From positions 868,001-932,000 of the forward strand of contig JAACMV010000005.1 in NCBI GenBank assembly GCA_010909725.1: a stretch of DNA of 64,000 bases, in the 5' to 3' direction. Made by a program: the position numbers and the translations under genes. The stretch comes from Picochlorum sp. 'celeri'. Taxonomy: Eukaryota; Chlorophyta; Trebouxiophyceae. The notes below the pieces were generated by a model. That model ran no database searches. It was not told the origin of the DNA and worked only from the letters and a program-made list of their open reading frames with translations. Shown here one piece after another: positions 20,213-30,372 of this stretch. Each line of letters begins with the position of its first letter. The stretch's first letter is position 1.

Positions 20213-21896
20213 TCATGCAGCCTTTCCATTTACCAAAGGCATAGAATATCCCTTGTTATTTCCCATAATCTTTTGGCTCCAGAATTCACGGATGAGTGCA
20301 AATGTCAGAGGGACGGCAACAGTTGGTCTAAAGAAGTCAGTTTTGGGGCGCATGCATGTGGCAACTTCAGCCCACACTGACATGAATCTGTCCCCAGTAC
20401 GCTGCGTCTCATTTGCAACGGCATCCATCAAAATAGGGCAACGATAAATAGCCTCAGCAAATGCCTGAGACCAGTAAAAGTCGTGACCATATCTCCTCAT
20501 CCAAGCTTCCTGGAACTTTTTGGTGGCATCCACCGAGAAATTTCCAGCAGCACGTGCCTTCAAAATAGTCTCAGCGGCAATCTTCCCTCCCATCATGGCA
20601 GTATGAATACCTTCTCCAGTCAATGGATCAATGTGGCCAGCGGCATCACCAACAATCACCAAATGCTCATCATACGTCTTTGGCACACCCTGTCCTCCAA
20701 CGCGAAGGGATCCAGCCTTCATGCGCTGGCACTTTGGCTCTGGACCCATAGCTCTCGAAATAAATGGATCGCTCTTGATTCCATCTTCATGAAGACGTTT
20801 CAAATCATCCGCAGTAACACACCCAAGCTGTCCCTTATCCGCATTTGGACCAGCTGGAATGAGATAGTAGCAGTATCCCAGCTCCCCATCAGCATGTCTG
20901 AAGATGGCAGCATATCCTGGGAGAGACCAACGTGGGTAGAAGCAAGCTCCATCGAATTCCGTATTATGGTTTGATATGTACGCACGAGAAGACACTCCCA
21001 ACGCCGGTGCTTTGCAAAGACCCAAGCGAGTCGCAAGTCTGGATGTCGCACCATCAGCACACACCAACATGCGTCCCTTCACGACACTGCCAGTCACCGA
21101 CTTGACAGTCCACAGACCCTTCTCAGCATCAAACGTCACATCATTTCCCACCTCAAACTTCTCCATAAGCTCCGCACCAGCTTCCTGTGCCTTCTTGGCA
21201 ACAGCATTATCCAAATGATATCTCTTGATAGCACAGGCAGCACTCTCACCCAACTCATGCACAGAGTTCCCAATATACGACAACCCAGCTGGACTCACAA
21301 ATCCTCCACTATCAGCATACTTGGCCTTTCCTTCCGCCACCAAACCATCAATCACTCCCATATCCTTTAGGATATGAATAGCTGGCGTGCACACAGCATC
21401 CCCACAAATCTTCTCACGTGGAAACACTTCCTTATCCAGAAGCGCAACTTTAGCCCCACCTTTAGCCAAATAGTACCCGCATACAGACCCAGAAGGACCT
21501 GCAATGGTCGAATGACATTCCCGGTCAGATTGCCGCCAGATCACTTTCATCTCGGGATACATCCCATCGCGCGATCAACCATGGGTTTATTCATCCCATC
21601 AAAACATAAGCACACATATACCCCACATTCTCCCATCGGGCACACCATCAAGAAGACAGAAAAAAACCTCACACAGCAACAAAGACCAACGCACCAGCTC
21701 CTACAATGACAGCATCGTAGCAATCCTTTGGAAGAGTTTCTGGCGTGTACGGACCAGATGGAATCGGAGCAGCTTCACGACGAGCACGTATCACTCGACG
21801 AAGCAAATACCCTCCACCAACAACACCTGCAGCAGCAGCAGCAACAGCAATCTGGCTCTGCCTGTCCCGCAGATCAATCGATTTGAACACATCCAT
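20213..21896 (-). CDS. Geranylgeranyl-reductase-family flavoprotein with N-terminal anchor
   Basis: Two exons: 21896-21695 and 21498-20213; 495 residues. The 196-nt intron splits the FAD-binding loop (donor GTGCGT, acceptor TTGCAG): CYDAVIVGAG joined to PSGSVCGYYLAKGGAKVAL. The N-terminus has one short hydrophobic segment (AVAAAAAGVVGGGYLL) followed by Arg-rich residues, which looks like a membrane anchor rather than a transit peptide. Other motifs: FPREKICGDAVCTPA, VCADGATS and GDAAGHIDPLTGEGIHTAM with MGGKIAAETI. This is the family that reduces geranylgeranyl groups (TIGR02032-like). It differs from plastid CHLP, which has a KPCGGAI-type block, so I do not call it the chlorophyll enzyme. 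The substrate may be another isoprenoid. Confidence 0.85.
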
Positions 21897-22525
21897 GGTT
21901 CAATACTACTAATAATAGTACAATTAATGATGATGAATTGCTCAATTCTGCAGTATCTTTCGAAAAATAAAATTCTATTCAGGTGGAGCGCTATCCAATC
22001 TTAGTCTGACATCCCTTCCCTTCAGAAGAGTACTTTGACAGGTGATCTGAATCAATCAGATGGTACCTTTCCTTACTTGAAAGAAGAAGAAGAAGAATTC
22101 TTCATGGATCATCATCATCATCATCCCCAGTTGCTGAACCATATCTATAGATAGCATCGCATGCTCCTCAACACATACAACATATGGTATGCATCTGGTC
22201 TTGGTTCCCTAGTATTATCATCATGGCATATGTGTTTGCTTGCTGATCATTCATTCAGAATTGAATTCAACCCATCACAACAAAATTATTATTTCTTTTG
22301 CGCACTTGTTCCAAATTAAAAAATTAGGAATACCAACCAACCAACAATAAGAATACTGCGGTATTATTGATTGAGGAGTCGTGCATGGATGGGAACAGTC
22401 GAATGCACTCAGAAGAAAAGCAAGCAAGCAGTAGACTTCTGCCATACTCTGAATTACATATGTCTTCAATAAATGATGCATAGTTGTACACAGTAGTTGA
22501 GTTGATCTATAGGTCTGTGGAAGAT
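21897..22525. other. Divergent intergenic region with two trinucleotide repeats
   Basis: About 630 bp between divergent genes. It holds an (AAG) run at about 22081-22096 and six copies of ATC at 22108-22125, otherwise AT-rich unique sequence. No gene is recognised. The next frame is open from a TTG at 22484, but the first ATG is at 22526. Confidence 0.55.
22108..22125. repeat. (ATC)6 microsatellite
   Basis: Six perfect ATC units, 11 bp after an (AAG)n run, in the region upstream of the triphosphatase-like gene. Confidence 0.9.
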
Positions 22526-23785
22526 ATGGAAGGATTGGTGAGGTCGGGGTTCAATCCACCAGGAGAAGCCGAGCCTGATACGCATCCCTTGGACATTCAT
22601 CGTGATGGTAGTCGTAGTAAAAGTCAAGGTTGTGTTCAGGATAATGAGTCTCTCTTGGGGAGTGGGAGACGGGGAGGGAGTTCTTCGGTCTTGTTCGATA
22701 GCGATGGGCGGGTTGTTGTGACGGATCAGACGCCCACTGTGTTAACAAAGCTTCAGAAATGGGCTGATTATGAGTCTATTGGCCAGCCAGTGTCTCCGAC
22801 AATGTTCTTGCCGATGAAGACTCCCATGTCTCGGGAAATTATTTCGAACTGGTCACTGGAGGATCCGCCGAGGCATGTCTTGACGGTTCAGGAGTTGATA
22901 GAGTCTCAGAATAAGGTTCAACGGCGTGTTGGTATGATTATAGATCTGGCGAACCACGAGTGTCTGTATCAGGATGATGTGCCAGAGGGTGGGTTGGAGT
23001 ATGCACATGTGCAGCTTGTTGCCAAGGTGTTGCCTTCAAAGGATGCGGTGGACGAGGTGGAGTATGTCGCGAAGGAGTTTTGGTCACGACATCCTGATCA
23101 GTATATTGCTATACATTGTGCGTATGGGTTCAATAGGACGGGGTTTATTGTGTGCTCGTATCTGTGTCAGGCCCATGGAATGACTGTGGATGAGGCGCTT
23201 GCAAGTTTTGCAGAGGCTCGGCCGCCTGGGGTGAAGCATGGTAAATTTATTGATGAATTGTATGCGAGATATGGTGGGACGCCACGGGTGGTGAGGAGTG
23301 TTGCGACGAGCCTGCTGAAAGCAGAGCTGGCATCCTGTCAAGGATGTGATGAGGAGGGTCCCTTCTCACATGGAGAGGATGCCTGCATGGACTCGCTGCG
23401 CGAGGCCAGATCATCATCTCGGAATAAAGGGATATTGATGAGGAGTGCTCCATCCTCGATCCGGAGGAGTCATTCGGGATCGAGGATGGCTCACTCGGAT
23501 GAGTCTGAGTATTCGCGATCGTATCATTCTGCGGGTGCATTGGAGAATGAAGAATTGGCTTGCATGGCAAAATCTTTAAAGTTTAGTACAACCATGAGGA
23601 GAGAAACAAGCCTTGGGTTGGCAAAAGCGTTGCATGACGATTTTGGTCAGCATGATTTTCACGCGGATGAGATTGAGGAGATTGCGAATAGAGCAAGGAG
23701 AGACATGCAGCATCGTCAACAGATTGAGGATGATGATACTCGGGAACAAGAATGCGACAATCGTCGCATGTGTACAATACTCTGA
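22526..23785 (+). CDS. Capping-type RNA 5'-triphosphatase-like phosphatase with C-terminal CaaX box
   Basis: 419 residues from the ATG at 22526. Residues about 75-260 match the cysteine-phosphatase domain of plant and animal mRNA capping enzymes: RVGMIIDLANHECLYQ, the catalytic loop HCAYGFNRTGF (HCx5R) and SFAEARPPGVKHGKFIDELY. That domain removes the gamma phosphate from nascent mRNA. In plant capping enzymes a guanylyltransferase domain with a KxDG lysine follows. Here the C-terminal 160 residues are Ser/Arg/Glu-rich with no KxDG, and the protein ends RRMCTIL. CTIL fits CaaX with Leu at the end, the usual signal for geranylgeranyltransferase I, which would tether the enzyme to membranes. 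It may therefore act on another phosphate substrate. It converges on the CID gene with 55 bp between stops. Confidence 0.82.
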   Translation: MEGLVRSGFNPPGEAEPDTHPLDIHRDGSRSKSQGCVQDNESLLGSGRRGGSSSVLFDSDGRVVVTDQTPTVLTKLQKWADYESIGQPVSPTMFLPMKTPMSREIISNWSLEDPPRHVLTVQELIESQNKVQRRVGMIIDLANHECLYQDDVPEGGLEYAHVQLVAKVLPSKDAVDEVEYVAKEFWSRHPDQYIAIHCAYGFNRTGFIVCSYLCQAHGMTVDEALASFAEARPPGVKHGKFIDELYARYGGTPRVVRSVATSLLKAELASCQGCDEEGPFSHGEDACMDSLREARSSSRNKGILMRSAPSSIRRSHSGSRMAHSDESEYSRSYHSAGALENEELACMAKSLKFSTTMRRETSLGLAKALHDDFGQHDFHADEIEEIANRARRDMQHRQQIEDDDTREQECDNRRMCTIL

Positions 23786-23840
23786 AAATTATATACATGT
23801 ATATTACCGTAGTAGAAATTCGGGTCGCGACAATGGGTTA

Positions 23841-24416
23841 CTACTCCATATCAATGCTCTTCATGTATTCAACGCGGGCACTAGACTGCTGCATACGTGC
23901 CATCCTCTCCTCAAAGATGCTCTTTTGCACCTGATATGTGTCATCTGCATCAGGTGTTTTCACAGCATGGTCAAATCCTTTGTCGGTTGTGTGAAGAGAT
24001 GCACCCAAGGTGTCCAGGACACCTACTCCCAGCACTCGTTCCGCTCGCCACAGCCTCAATATCCTGTTCACTTTATCGCCTTGCCCTTGGCGCGCTATAC
24101 TCTTGAACGCATCTGCTATCGTGTCTACATGTCTCTCGAGTTCAGACGTGAGTCCCCGCATAAAGCGACTCGACCGGCGGTCAAACGTCGTTGAACGACC
24201 CCTGAGAACGCTACTCATACCATATACACAGCGCATCTTCTTCTCCGTGTTTAAATCCTTTTTAGATAGATATTCAATCATGGTACTGCATATGATGCTC
24301 CCATAGTGGTAGCCACCGCCCTCTGCGAGTCTACCCACGAGGCCTTCTAATCTGTCTAATCGCGACCTTGTCGCCTTATCCAACACTTTCAACCAAATAT
24401 TTTGAAACTCATCCAT
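23841..24416 (-). CDS. CID (RNA polymerase II CTD-interacting) domain protein, putative
   Basis: 191 residues, single exon, almost wholly helical. The pattern WLKVLDKATRSRLDRLEGLV, then TMIEYL, then KKMRCVYGMSSVLRG, then FMRGLTSELERHVDTIADAF, then KVNRILRLWRAERVLG fits the eight-helix CID/RPR domain of Pcf11, SCAF and RPRD proteins, including the typical end kvxRlxxxW. Such domains bind the phosphorylated RNA polymerase II tail and act in termination or 3' processing. There is no second domain apart from about 45 polar C-terminal residues. The call rests on pattern, so I keep it putative. Confidence 0.65.
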   Translation of the reverse strand: MDEFQNIWLKVLDKATRSRLDRLEGLVGRLAEGGGYHYGSIICSTMIEYLSKKDLNTEKKMRCVYGMSSVLRGRSTTFDRRSSRFMRGLTSELERHVDTIADAFKSIARQGQGDKVNRILRLWRAERVLGVGVLDTLGASLHTTDKGFDHAVKTPDADDTYQVQKSIFEERMARMQQSSARVEYMKSIDME

Positions 24417-24786
24417 ATTAAGAAGTCATAGTATTTCATTATGTATACGTCTTAGGCGGGAGAAACGAACGAACAAAGAATGATTCTGACGGTCCATTTG
24501 AATGCGGTTTCTGTAATTGAGAATATTATGTATAATATACATAATGTATTAATTACGAAATACCAGAGTTTCTCTGTACAAATCTCATGGTGCCACGCGG
24601 GGTTTGGGCAGAGCACGCATACCATCTTTGTGTATGAATAAAAATAACCTCTGTCTGGTCTTGGAGGGAGCGTGACCGGGTACCGCGGTAATACCCACCA
24701 ACTGCCATGAAAGATTATTCCTACAGGAGTTTGATACATCGACTGCCGTGACCATCAGAGAATACAATACATTAGGTTAGTATATA
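24417..24786. other. Divergent intergenic region, no gene seen
   Basis: 370 bp between the CID gene (minus) and the SYP4 syntaxin (plus). It has AT-rich flanks and a moderately GC-rich middle (about 24590-24700). Short frames on both strands have no recognisable content. Confidence 0.5.
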
Positions 24787-25752
24787 ATGAATCAGAGCAG
24801 TGCCTCGCAGCAGCGGTCTGCGATGTTGGGGACAATCAGGAACAGGACTGACCAGTTTCTCAAGCTTCGGGAGAAGGGAAGGCGGTTGATGTCGACGACA
24901 ACGACGACCAGTATTGGAGATGAGACGTCCAAGTTGCTTGCGACGGCGATGGGGATGTCGGATGTGGAGCTCGGGGAGGAGATGGGACATGTTCCTTGGT
25001 ATGTGGAGATGCGGAATGAGATTCGTCAGGATATGGCATCTATACGGGAGTTGATGGAGGAGATACGGATACTGCACGGGAAGGCGAGTTTGAATACATT
25101 TGATGATGCTAGAGATGACGAAGTTGCTGTGGAGGTGACGACGCAGCAGATTACAAAGTTGTTTAGAAAGTGTGAGAAGTCATTGCAAGATTTTAGCAGA
25201 CGATTTGATGGCGTGTCCCGAGATTCTTTAGACGCAAAGGTCCAGAGTAATATGCAAAAGACATTGGCATTAGAGTTGCAGAAACTGTCTCTGGATTTTA
25301 GAAAGCAGCAAAAGACATACTTGGTGAGATTACGAGAAAGGGATGGAGGTGATAGTGTTGCTGCCAGTGCTCTGGATTTGTTTGAATCTGGGAATGAAAA
25401 TGACGCAACGTATGACCCTGGATTGTCAGAGTTGCAGTCTATGGCAGTGGCGTCGTCGTCAGCATTAGCTCAAGAAAGGGATAAGGAAGTGATGAAGATT
25501 ATGACATCCATCCATGATTTGGCACAGATTATGAAAGATTTGTCCACGTTAGTCATCGAGCAAGGAACAGTACTCGATAGAATTGACTATAATTTAGAGC
25601 AGACTTCCTCCATGGTTGATCAGGGCGTGTCTCAGTTGAAGAGAGCCGAGAAGGCGCAGAGAAGGGGGATTCTGGCCTCGTGTGTCCTGGTGTTGCTTGT
25701 GATGATTATTCTCATGTTTGTTGTGTTGGTGGTGAAGAGCTTGTTGGAGTGA
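24787..25752 (+). CDS. SYP4: trans-Golgi t-SNARE, syntaxin 16 / SYP4 family
   Basis: 321 residues, single exon. Start: RNRTDQFLKLREKGRRL, with a Ser/Thr-rich linker. The VPWYVEMRNEIRQDMASIRE region and the Habc helices (ITKLFRKCEKSLQDF, LALELQKLSLDFRKQQKTYL) match SYP41-43/Tlg2. The SNARE helix (KEVMKIMTSIHDLAQIMKDL, VIEQGTVLDRIDYNLEQ) contains the zero-layer Gln in VIEQG. The C-terminal anchor is ILASCVLVLLVMIILMFVVL. SYP4 proteins act at the trans-Golgi/early endosome with VPS45. The stop lies only 13 bp from the stop of the convergent PQQ-propeller gene. Confidence 0.9.
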   Translation: MNQSSASQQRSAMLGTIRNRTDQFLKLREKGRRLMSTTTTTSIGDETSKLLATAMGMSDVELGEEMGHVPWYVEMRNEIRQDMASIRELMEEIRILHGKASLNTFDDARDDEVAVEVTTQQITKLFRKCEKSLQDFSRRFDGVSRDSLDAKVQSNMQKTLALELQKLSLDFRKQQKTYLVRLRERDGGDSVAASALDLFESGNENDATYDPGLSELQSMAVASSSALAQERDKEVMKIMTSIHDLAQIMKDLSTLVIEQGTVLDRIDYNLEQTSSMVDQGVSQLKRAEKAQRRGILASCVLVLLVMIILMFVVLVVKSLLE

Positions 25753-25765
25753 GAATCTTTATTTA

Positions 25766-27421
25766 TTAAAGCTGTAAACAACTATATAGCATGAAAGCCA
25801 TGAGGGTAAAGAAGGCGGTACTCCAAGGGTGGAACAATGAGGCATGACCACTGCCGTACGGGTCAAATGCACTGTACATGCAGAGCGTTGGTATATCAGC
25901 TTGCATGCATCGCACAGCCACCATGAGACCTGTCTCATTTGCAAACGTAGGTGATGATTCATATGAATAATTCGTGGTGGGATCTCCTGCGATTGTCCAC
26001 AAAGTGGACCCGCTACTACCTTGAATTGCATTCAGTCCATTCTTTCCAGTCACAAACACCCTCCCATAGAATGTCGACGGGAGACCGATTGGATCAAGTC
26101 GAGCTGACCAAACTTCGGATCCATCTGACATCTTTTTGCCGACCAAGTACGTCTGCATACACGCATCATGTTTGTGTTAGACATACCAATGAGAGAGAAC
26201 CATTCCATGCATGGCATACCTCTGATGTGGGATTCTCACCCACATTCCAATTTGTTCTATTTGCCCAATAGTAGAACATTTCGATATCAGGGGAGTTGTC
26301 GACTGTTGGAGCTGTCAATTCGACGTCTAACAGGGACGTTTCTGGGAATCGAGATCGCCAAAGTGTCTCTGGTGGTGCTGCAATTGATGGAATCACCTTT
26401 GTGAGGGGCATGATATCATCACGAATCGTGTTATCAAACATGACGCACCAGTAGTATTTGTTTCATTAAATGCCAACATGACGAAGCGCTGGAATCCCCA
26501 ATTGTTTGCATTCAACAGGATCCTATCAGATGCATCCAGGAGAGGGTGTTTTGGAACATATCTCATGTGTGTGATATTTGCCCCCTGCCCAGTCCCAACG
26601 CTGCCTTCCAATGAGACTTGCGTCTTCCAAATAACGGATCCATCGTCCCAGTCCAAAAGCTGCAGCTTATTTGCCCTAGAGTACAAGAGACCCTCCCGTG
26701 TCCCCTCTATGGCTTCTACAGCATATGATGCTGAATCGGCCTGAGACAAGGGAAGGACATCAGTCGCATTCTGAAGCCACAACAAGGATCCATCGACAGC
26801 ATTTATTGTTGCCAGAACAGTGGGTCGAATGACTGCAGGGAAGTAAGGGCTGACGATCGGTTGGCCTTGCAAAATCAATCCTAGGTGATTGTTCCAACCA
26901 CTGACATACTGCAAACTATTATTCACTGGGATGGGCCATTGCCACTTGGGCGTGCCATCCACCCCATCAAGCGCAATGAGAATACCAGGCACTTGGACAA
27001 ATGCCAAGTTAATGTCATTGTCAATAAACTGCTGCGGGTTCGCTGAGAAAACCCCACGACCAACCTGGTCTTCTTCGGTAAAAGGCAGCACAGCGTCCCA
27101 TATTCTTCTACCTGCATAGTCAAAATACGCGCCGTGAATACATTTTCACACCTTTTCTCGAGGGAATAGCACCACAAACTGACCATTTACGATGCTAAGA
27201 CCATCGACAGCCCAATTGCCGTTGGCAGTTCTGCTCAGAACAGCTACCCGCTCATCTCCAGGTGCTGTGCCTTTTAATATAGGTGGAACAAATGGTGAAT
27301 TATATGGAGAATATCCATCATTTGCATCAAACATCCATTTCAGATGACCTCCAGTTACTCTGCAGTCTGCCACGGAAAACAGTAGGGAAAGCAGCACTGC
27401 AACAACAGCCTTCATTCCCAT
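25766..27421 (-). CDS. Secreted PQQ-type beta-propeller protein, probably membrane- or GPI-anchored
   Basis: Four exons: 27421-27184, 27111-26449, 26377-26220 and 26152-25766; 481 residues. Donors are GTCAGT, GTGCGT and GTATGC; acceptors are ATGCAG, TTGCAG and ATGCAG. The first donor was chosen because it produces a perfect propeller motif (IVNGRRIWDAVLPF). A GTGTGA donor 17 nt further on would break the frame. A signal peptide (MKAVVAVLLSLLFSVADC) comes first. Repeats of the quinoprotein type follow: LIALDGVDGTPKWQWPIPV, INAVDGSLLWLQNATDV, LLDWDDGSVIWKTQV and LNAIQGSSGSTLWTIA. Several Asn-X-Ser/Thr sites are present. The last 25 residues are hydrophobic (FFTLMAFMLYSCLQL), like a GPI signal. 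No PQQ-ligand residues can be named; many such plant and algal propellers are structural. Confidence 0.8.
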
Positions 27422-27699
27422 CGAGACTCACTTTTTATGTACACATATAAATAAAGAATTGAACTTTTCAATATAAATCTCAATTCTGGGTCATACCATG
27501 AGGGTCGTAGATCAACGCGTCCCTGTCGACACTGTCGACTCGACAGGTACCTGACTTCCAGACGGTTGCAACTGGATTCATCCGAGTGAGAAGAAGCACT
27601 CCTACTCTTCAAGACACCTCCAAGCATCGGCAGAGCCATGAAGAGACTGTAGGTTGATTGCATAGTTTCATAAAACCGTATTACAGATTATTATGCTCA

Positions 27700-29472
27700 T
27701 TATTTCCAAAATGACAACTTTTCAAACCCCGAAGATTTTGCCTTCTCGCTAGACTCTGCCAAGGTCTTTTTGGCACGCTTCAAATTTCTACCGATACTCT
27801 TCCGCCGCTGCCTGAGCTGCTGACGCGCTGCCTTTTGTCGAGACTGCCACCACGTGATAGTATTTGAGCCTCTCATAGGAGGAGGGGCTGTTTTCAAGCC
27901 CAGGTTATCCAATTCTTCGCTGAGCTGTGCTTCCGTGAATCCTCCTGCTTCAGAGGTGCCAGAGCGAGCAATCTGCTTCTGTAACCAGCCATCGTCAGCA
28001 GTAGTAACCTTGGCCGCCGTTCTTCCAATTGAATCCACAGTGGATGTCATTGTTGCCATAAAGGAAGAATCAAACCATGGGTGGGACAGAGCTGCTGTGG
28101 CTGTGATCCTATCAGCTGGCTCTTTCTGAACCAACTTGACAGCCAAATCCCAGCCTCCTCCTCCCAAAGCATCCAACGTCTGAAATCCTTCGACCCACTC
28201 CTTGGCACCTTTTTTCTCCATCGAGCGTCTCCATGCGCGCAGATCCCAATTGAACTTGTCTCCGAGAGTTTTATTGAATGCAATCAACCCGTTATCAGTC
28301 CTGAGTGGTTGGAATGCCATCTGCAGCAACGTGATACCAGCACTGTACATATCAAATTTGTCTGGACCGTTCAACTGCCAAAGAACAGGTGATAAAAATG
28401 CTGCCACCGGCTGAGGAGGTGCTCTCGGGGTCTGCGCACTCATCACATACTGCTCTGGTGGAGCATATCGCGGATCTAATAAATACTGATTCGGGACATA
28501 ATTAATTCCCACTCTCAAATCTGCAGCCGCTCCAAAATCAATCAGCTTAAATCTGTTATCTTTCTCCGCAAGGACACAATTCTGAGGCTTGAAATCCCTG
28601 TGGACGATGCCAACATTGTGACACGCCCTCAGCCCTTCCAAGACTTGTTTCATAATCACCCGAATAGCTGCTGCTCGCCTGTTCGGCCCGGGCAACACAC
28701 TCAATGATTTTCCAAATAAAACTTCCTCTGTATTACGTGGAAACTCTCTTGATTTCATCAAATCTGCCAGAGTTTTATTCCCCTCAAACTCCCACATGAG
28801 CCACAATGGATCCCCTGGACGAGGATCTGGGCCATCTGGAAACGCAGTAACATACGTCGCCGCAATCTCTGGAGATGCTCTCATAATCCTCTCATTCATC
28901 CACACCTCCGCTTCACCAAACTCTATCGCCTTCTTCAAAATGATTGGCTTGTCACTCTCCACCAACCGCCCTGAATACACAGACCCAAACCCACCACTTG
29001 CAATCTTCCTGCCAACCTTGACATCATCGATACAATACACTGGAGTCGTTACCCTCTGCAGAGGAGCTAAAAAATATGTGTCCACCATACCCTGAAGAAC
29101 GCCTGGCTTTGAAAACAGATACGACAAACTAGCTGCAAGAAGCAAGAGGCCCTGGGGCGAGAGCACTCTCTGCTCCATTCGAAGCACAGGATCCAAGGTA
29201 CTCCGATACACTATATCCCCACAATTCATCGAAGAACAAGGAAGAACTACAGGCTCGTACGCAAACGTGAATAACGCTGACATGCCATGTTGACATGTGT
29301 CGTGGATAGAACTCAGAATGTCTGGCGATATCACAGCCTGCCGCACATGAGCATTCCTTTTTGAAAATTGTTTTCTTTCAAGAGAAGAACGATGCCATCC
29401 CTTTGCCCCTGTCAGGCAAGACATGGCAGCAGAACGAGGGCACGCATGTCTCGTACTTGGAAGTAACTCCAT
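27700..29472 (-). CDS. STT7: Thylakoid protein kinase, STT7/STN7 family
   Basis: 590 residues, single exon. The first 70 residues are Ser/Arg-rich, like a transit peptide. Next comes LPCSSMNCGDIVYRS, the conserved lumenal Cys-x4-Cys pair used for redox control in STT7/STN7. One membrane segment follows (GLLLLAASLSYLFSKPGVLQ). Kinase motifs: IASGGFGSVYSG (P loop), IILKKA (Lys), GIVHRDFKPQN (HRD) and LIDFGAAADLRVGINYV (DFG). The family block LDPRYAPPEQYVMS is present. STT7/STN7 phosphorylates LHCII during state transitions. The Cys pair favours STT7/STN7 over STN8/STL1. The gene is divergent from the Mpv17 gene over 227 bp. Confidence 0.92.
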   Translation of the reverse strand: MELLPSTRHACPRSAAMSCLTGAKGWHRSSLERKQFSKRNAHVRQAVISPDILSSIHDTCQHGMSALFTFAYEPVVLPCSSMNCGDIVYRSTLDPVLRMEQRVLSPQGLLLLAASLSYLFSKPGVLQGMVDTYFLAPLQRVTTPVYCIDDVKVGRKIASGGFGSVYSGRLVESDKPIILKKAIEFGEAEVWMNERIMRASPEIAATYVTAFPDGPDPRPGDPLWLMWEFEGNKTLADLMKSREFPRNTEEVLFGKSLSVLPGPNRRAAAIRVIMKQVLEGLRACHNVGIVHRDFKPQNCVLAEKDNRFKLIDFGAAADLRVGINYVPNQYLLDPRYAPPEQYVMSAQTPRAPPQPVAAFLSPVLWQLNGPDKFDMYSAGITLLQMAFQPLRTDNGLIAFNKTLGDKFNWDLRAWRRSMEKKGAKEWVEGFQTLDALGGGGWDLAVKLVQKEPADRITATAALSHPWFDSSFMATMTSTVDSIGRTAAKVTTADDGWLQKQIARSGTSEAGGFTEAQLSEELDNLGLKTAPPPMRGSNTITWWQSRQKAARQQLRQRRKSIGRNLKRAKKTLAESSEKAKSSGFEKLSFWK

Positions 29473-29699
29473 TCTCTACTCAATAAAATCCATAAAATAA
29501 ATAGCAAAATAATAAAATATCAGATATCCTCATCAGAGAGGATCGTGGCGTATTTATATCTTCAGCCGCTATCAATTCTTATCGGAGTCGAAGAGCCCCA
29601 TGGGGACACATGGCCTTGTCTGGCACCCATCAATAGGATCTTGATGGGTGGCACTCCGCTCTCATAACACAGACTATATACCTCTAAATTGTATCTGTG

Positions 29700-30354
29700 A
29701 TGGCACCGCAGGATGGTGGCAGGAAGCAGACAAGGTCGTTGCTTGTTCTGGTATGGAGGGCATACCTGAACAAACTTCAAAAGGATCCTCTCTTGACAAA
29801 GGTACGATGCGGGCTGAACGATTCCTTTTATGTCATAAACTAATGGGGTGTTGATGATGTGTCTGTAGTCTCTGACGGCGGGTGTGTTGAATGGACTGTC
29901 AAATGTGGTTGCTCAGAAAACAAGAGGTCACCACAACAAACGTCATGTGTCGTGGCACATGGTCATGAAATATGTGGCATTTGGCATCGTATGGGCTGGT
30001 CCATCGGTTCATTATTGGCAGAATGCACTAGAACGACTGGTTCCTCGTAGGCGGGGAGAATCTCGAACAGCATGGGCTCTTCGCAAGACAATCATTGATC
30101 AACTTGTCTATGGCCCTGTTGCCAACATTGTATTTTTATCCTTCATCGGGCACGTCATTGAACAGAAGAATTTCAAAGATACTATACAGAAGGTTAAAAA
30201 AGAATATGCGCATGTTCAAATGAAAGGTTTTGCCATATGGCCTATTGCAAGTCTGATTAATCAGTTTTATGTTCCCTTGTCATTACGAGTTTTGTGGCTC
30301 AACTCCGTGTCATTCGGATGGTCCACATTCCTCATGCTTCGTGCGAAAAGATAG
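29700..30354 (+). CDS. Mpv17/PMP22-family membrane protein
   Basis: Two exons: 29700-29801 (ATG at 29700) and 29869-30354, with a 67-nt intron (donor GTACGA, acceptor TGTAG); 195 residues. The join gives WRAYLNKLQKDPLLTKSLTA followed by GVLNGLSNVVAQ, the standard N-terminus of the family. Later blocks: MKYVAFGIVWAGPSVHYWQN, KTIIDQLVYGPVANIVFL, the conserved WPIASLINQFYVPLSLRVLW and FGWSTFLMLRAKR. The Mpv17/PMP22 family comprises four-helix proteins of the mitochondrial inner membrane, peroxisome or plastid that may form channels. There is no clear targeting peptide. It converges on the ABC ATPase gene, 18 bp between stops. Confidence 0.9.
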
Positions 30355-30372
30355 AATTATATGTAATATATA

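Noticed and set aside
22484..22525. Upstream start (TTG at 22484) of the triphosphatase-like gene
   Set aside because: Non-AUG start; the first ATG at 22526 begins a normal polar N-terminus.
27166..27183. Alternative later donor (GTGTGA) for the first PQQ-propeller intron
   Set aside because: It is in the wrong phase for the acceptor at 27112, while GTCAGT gives an exact propeller motif in frame.
27412..27663. 83-codon minus-strand frame between the PQQ gene and STT7
   Set aside because: No domain; overlaps the start of the PQQ gene and contains a simple palindromic patch.
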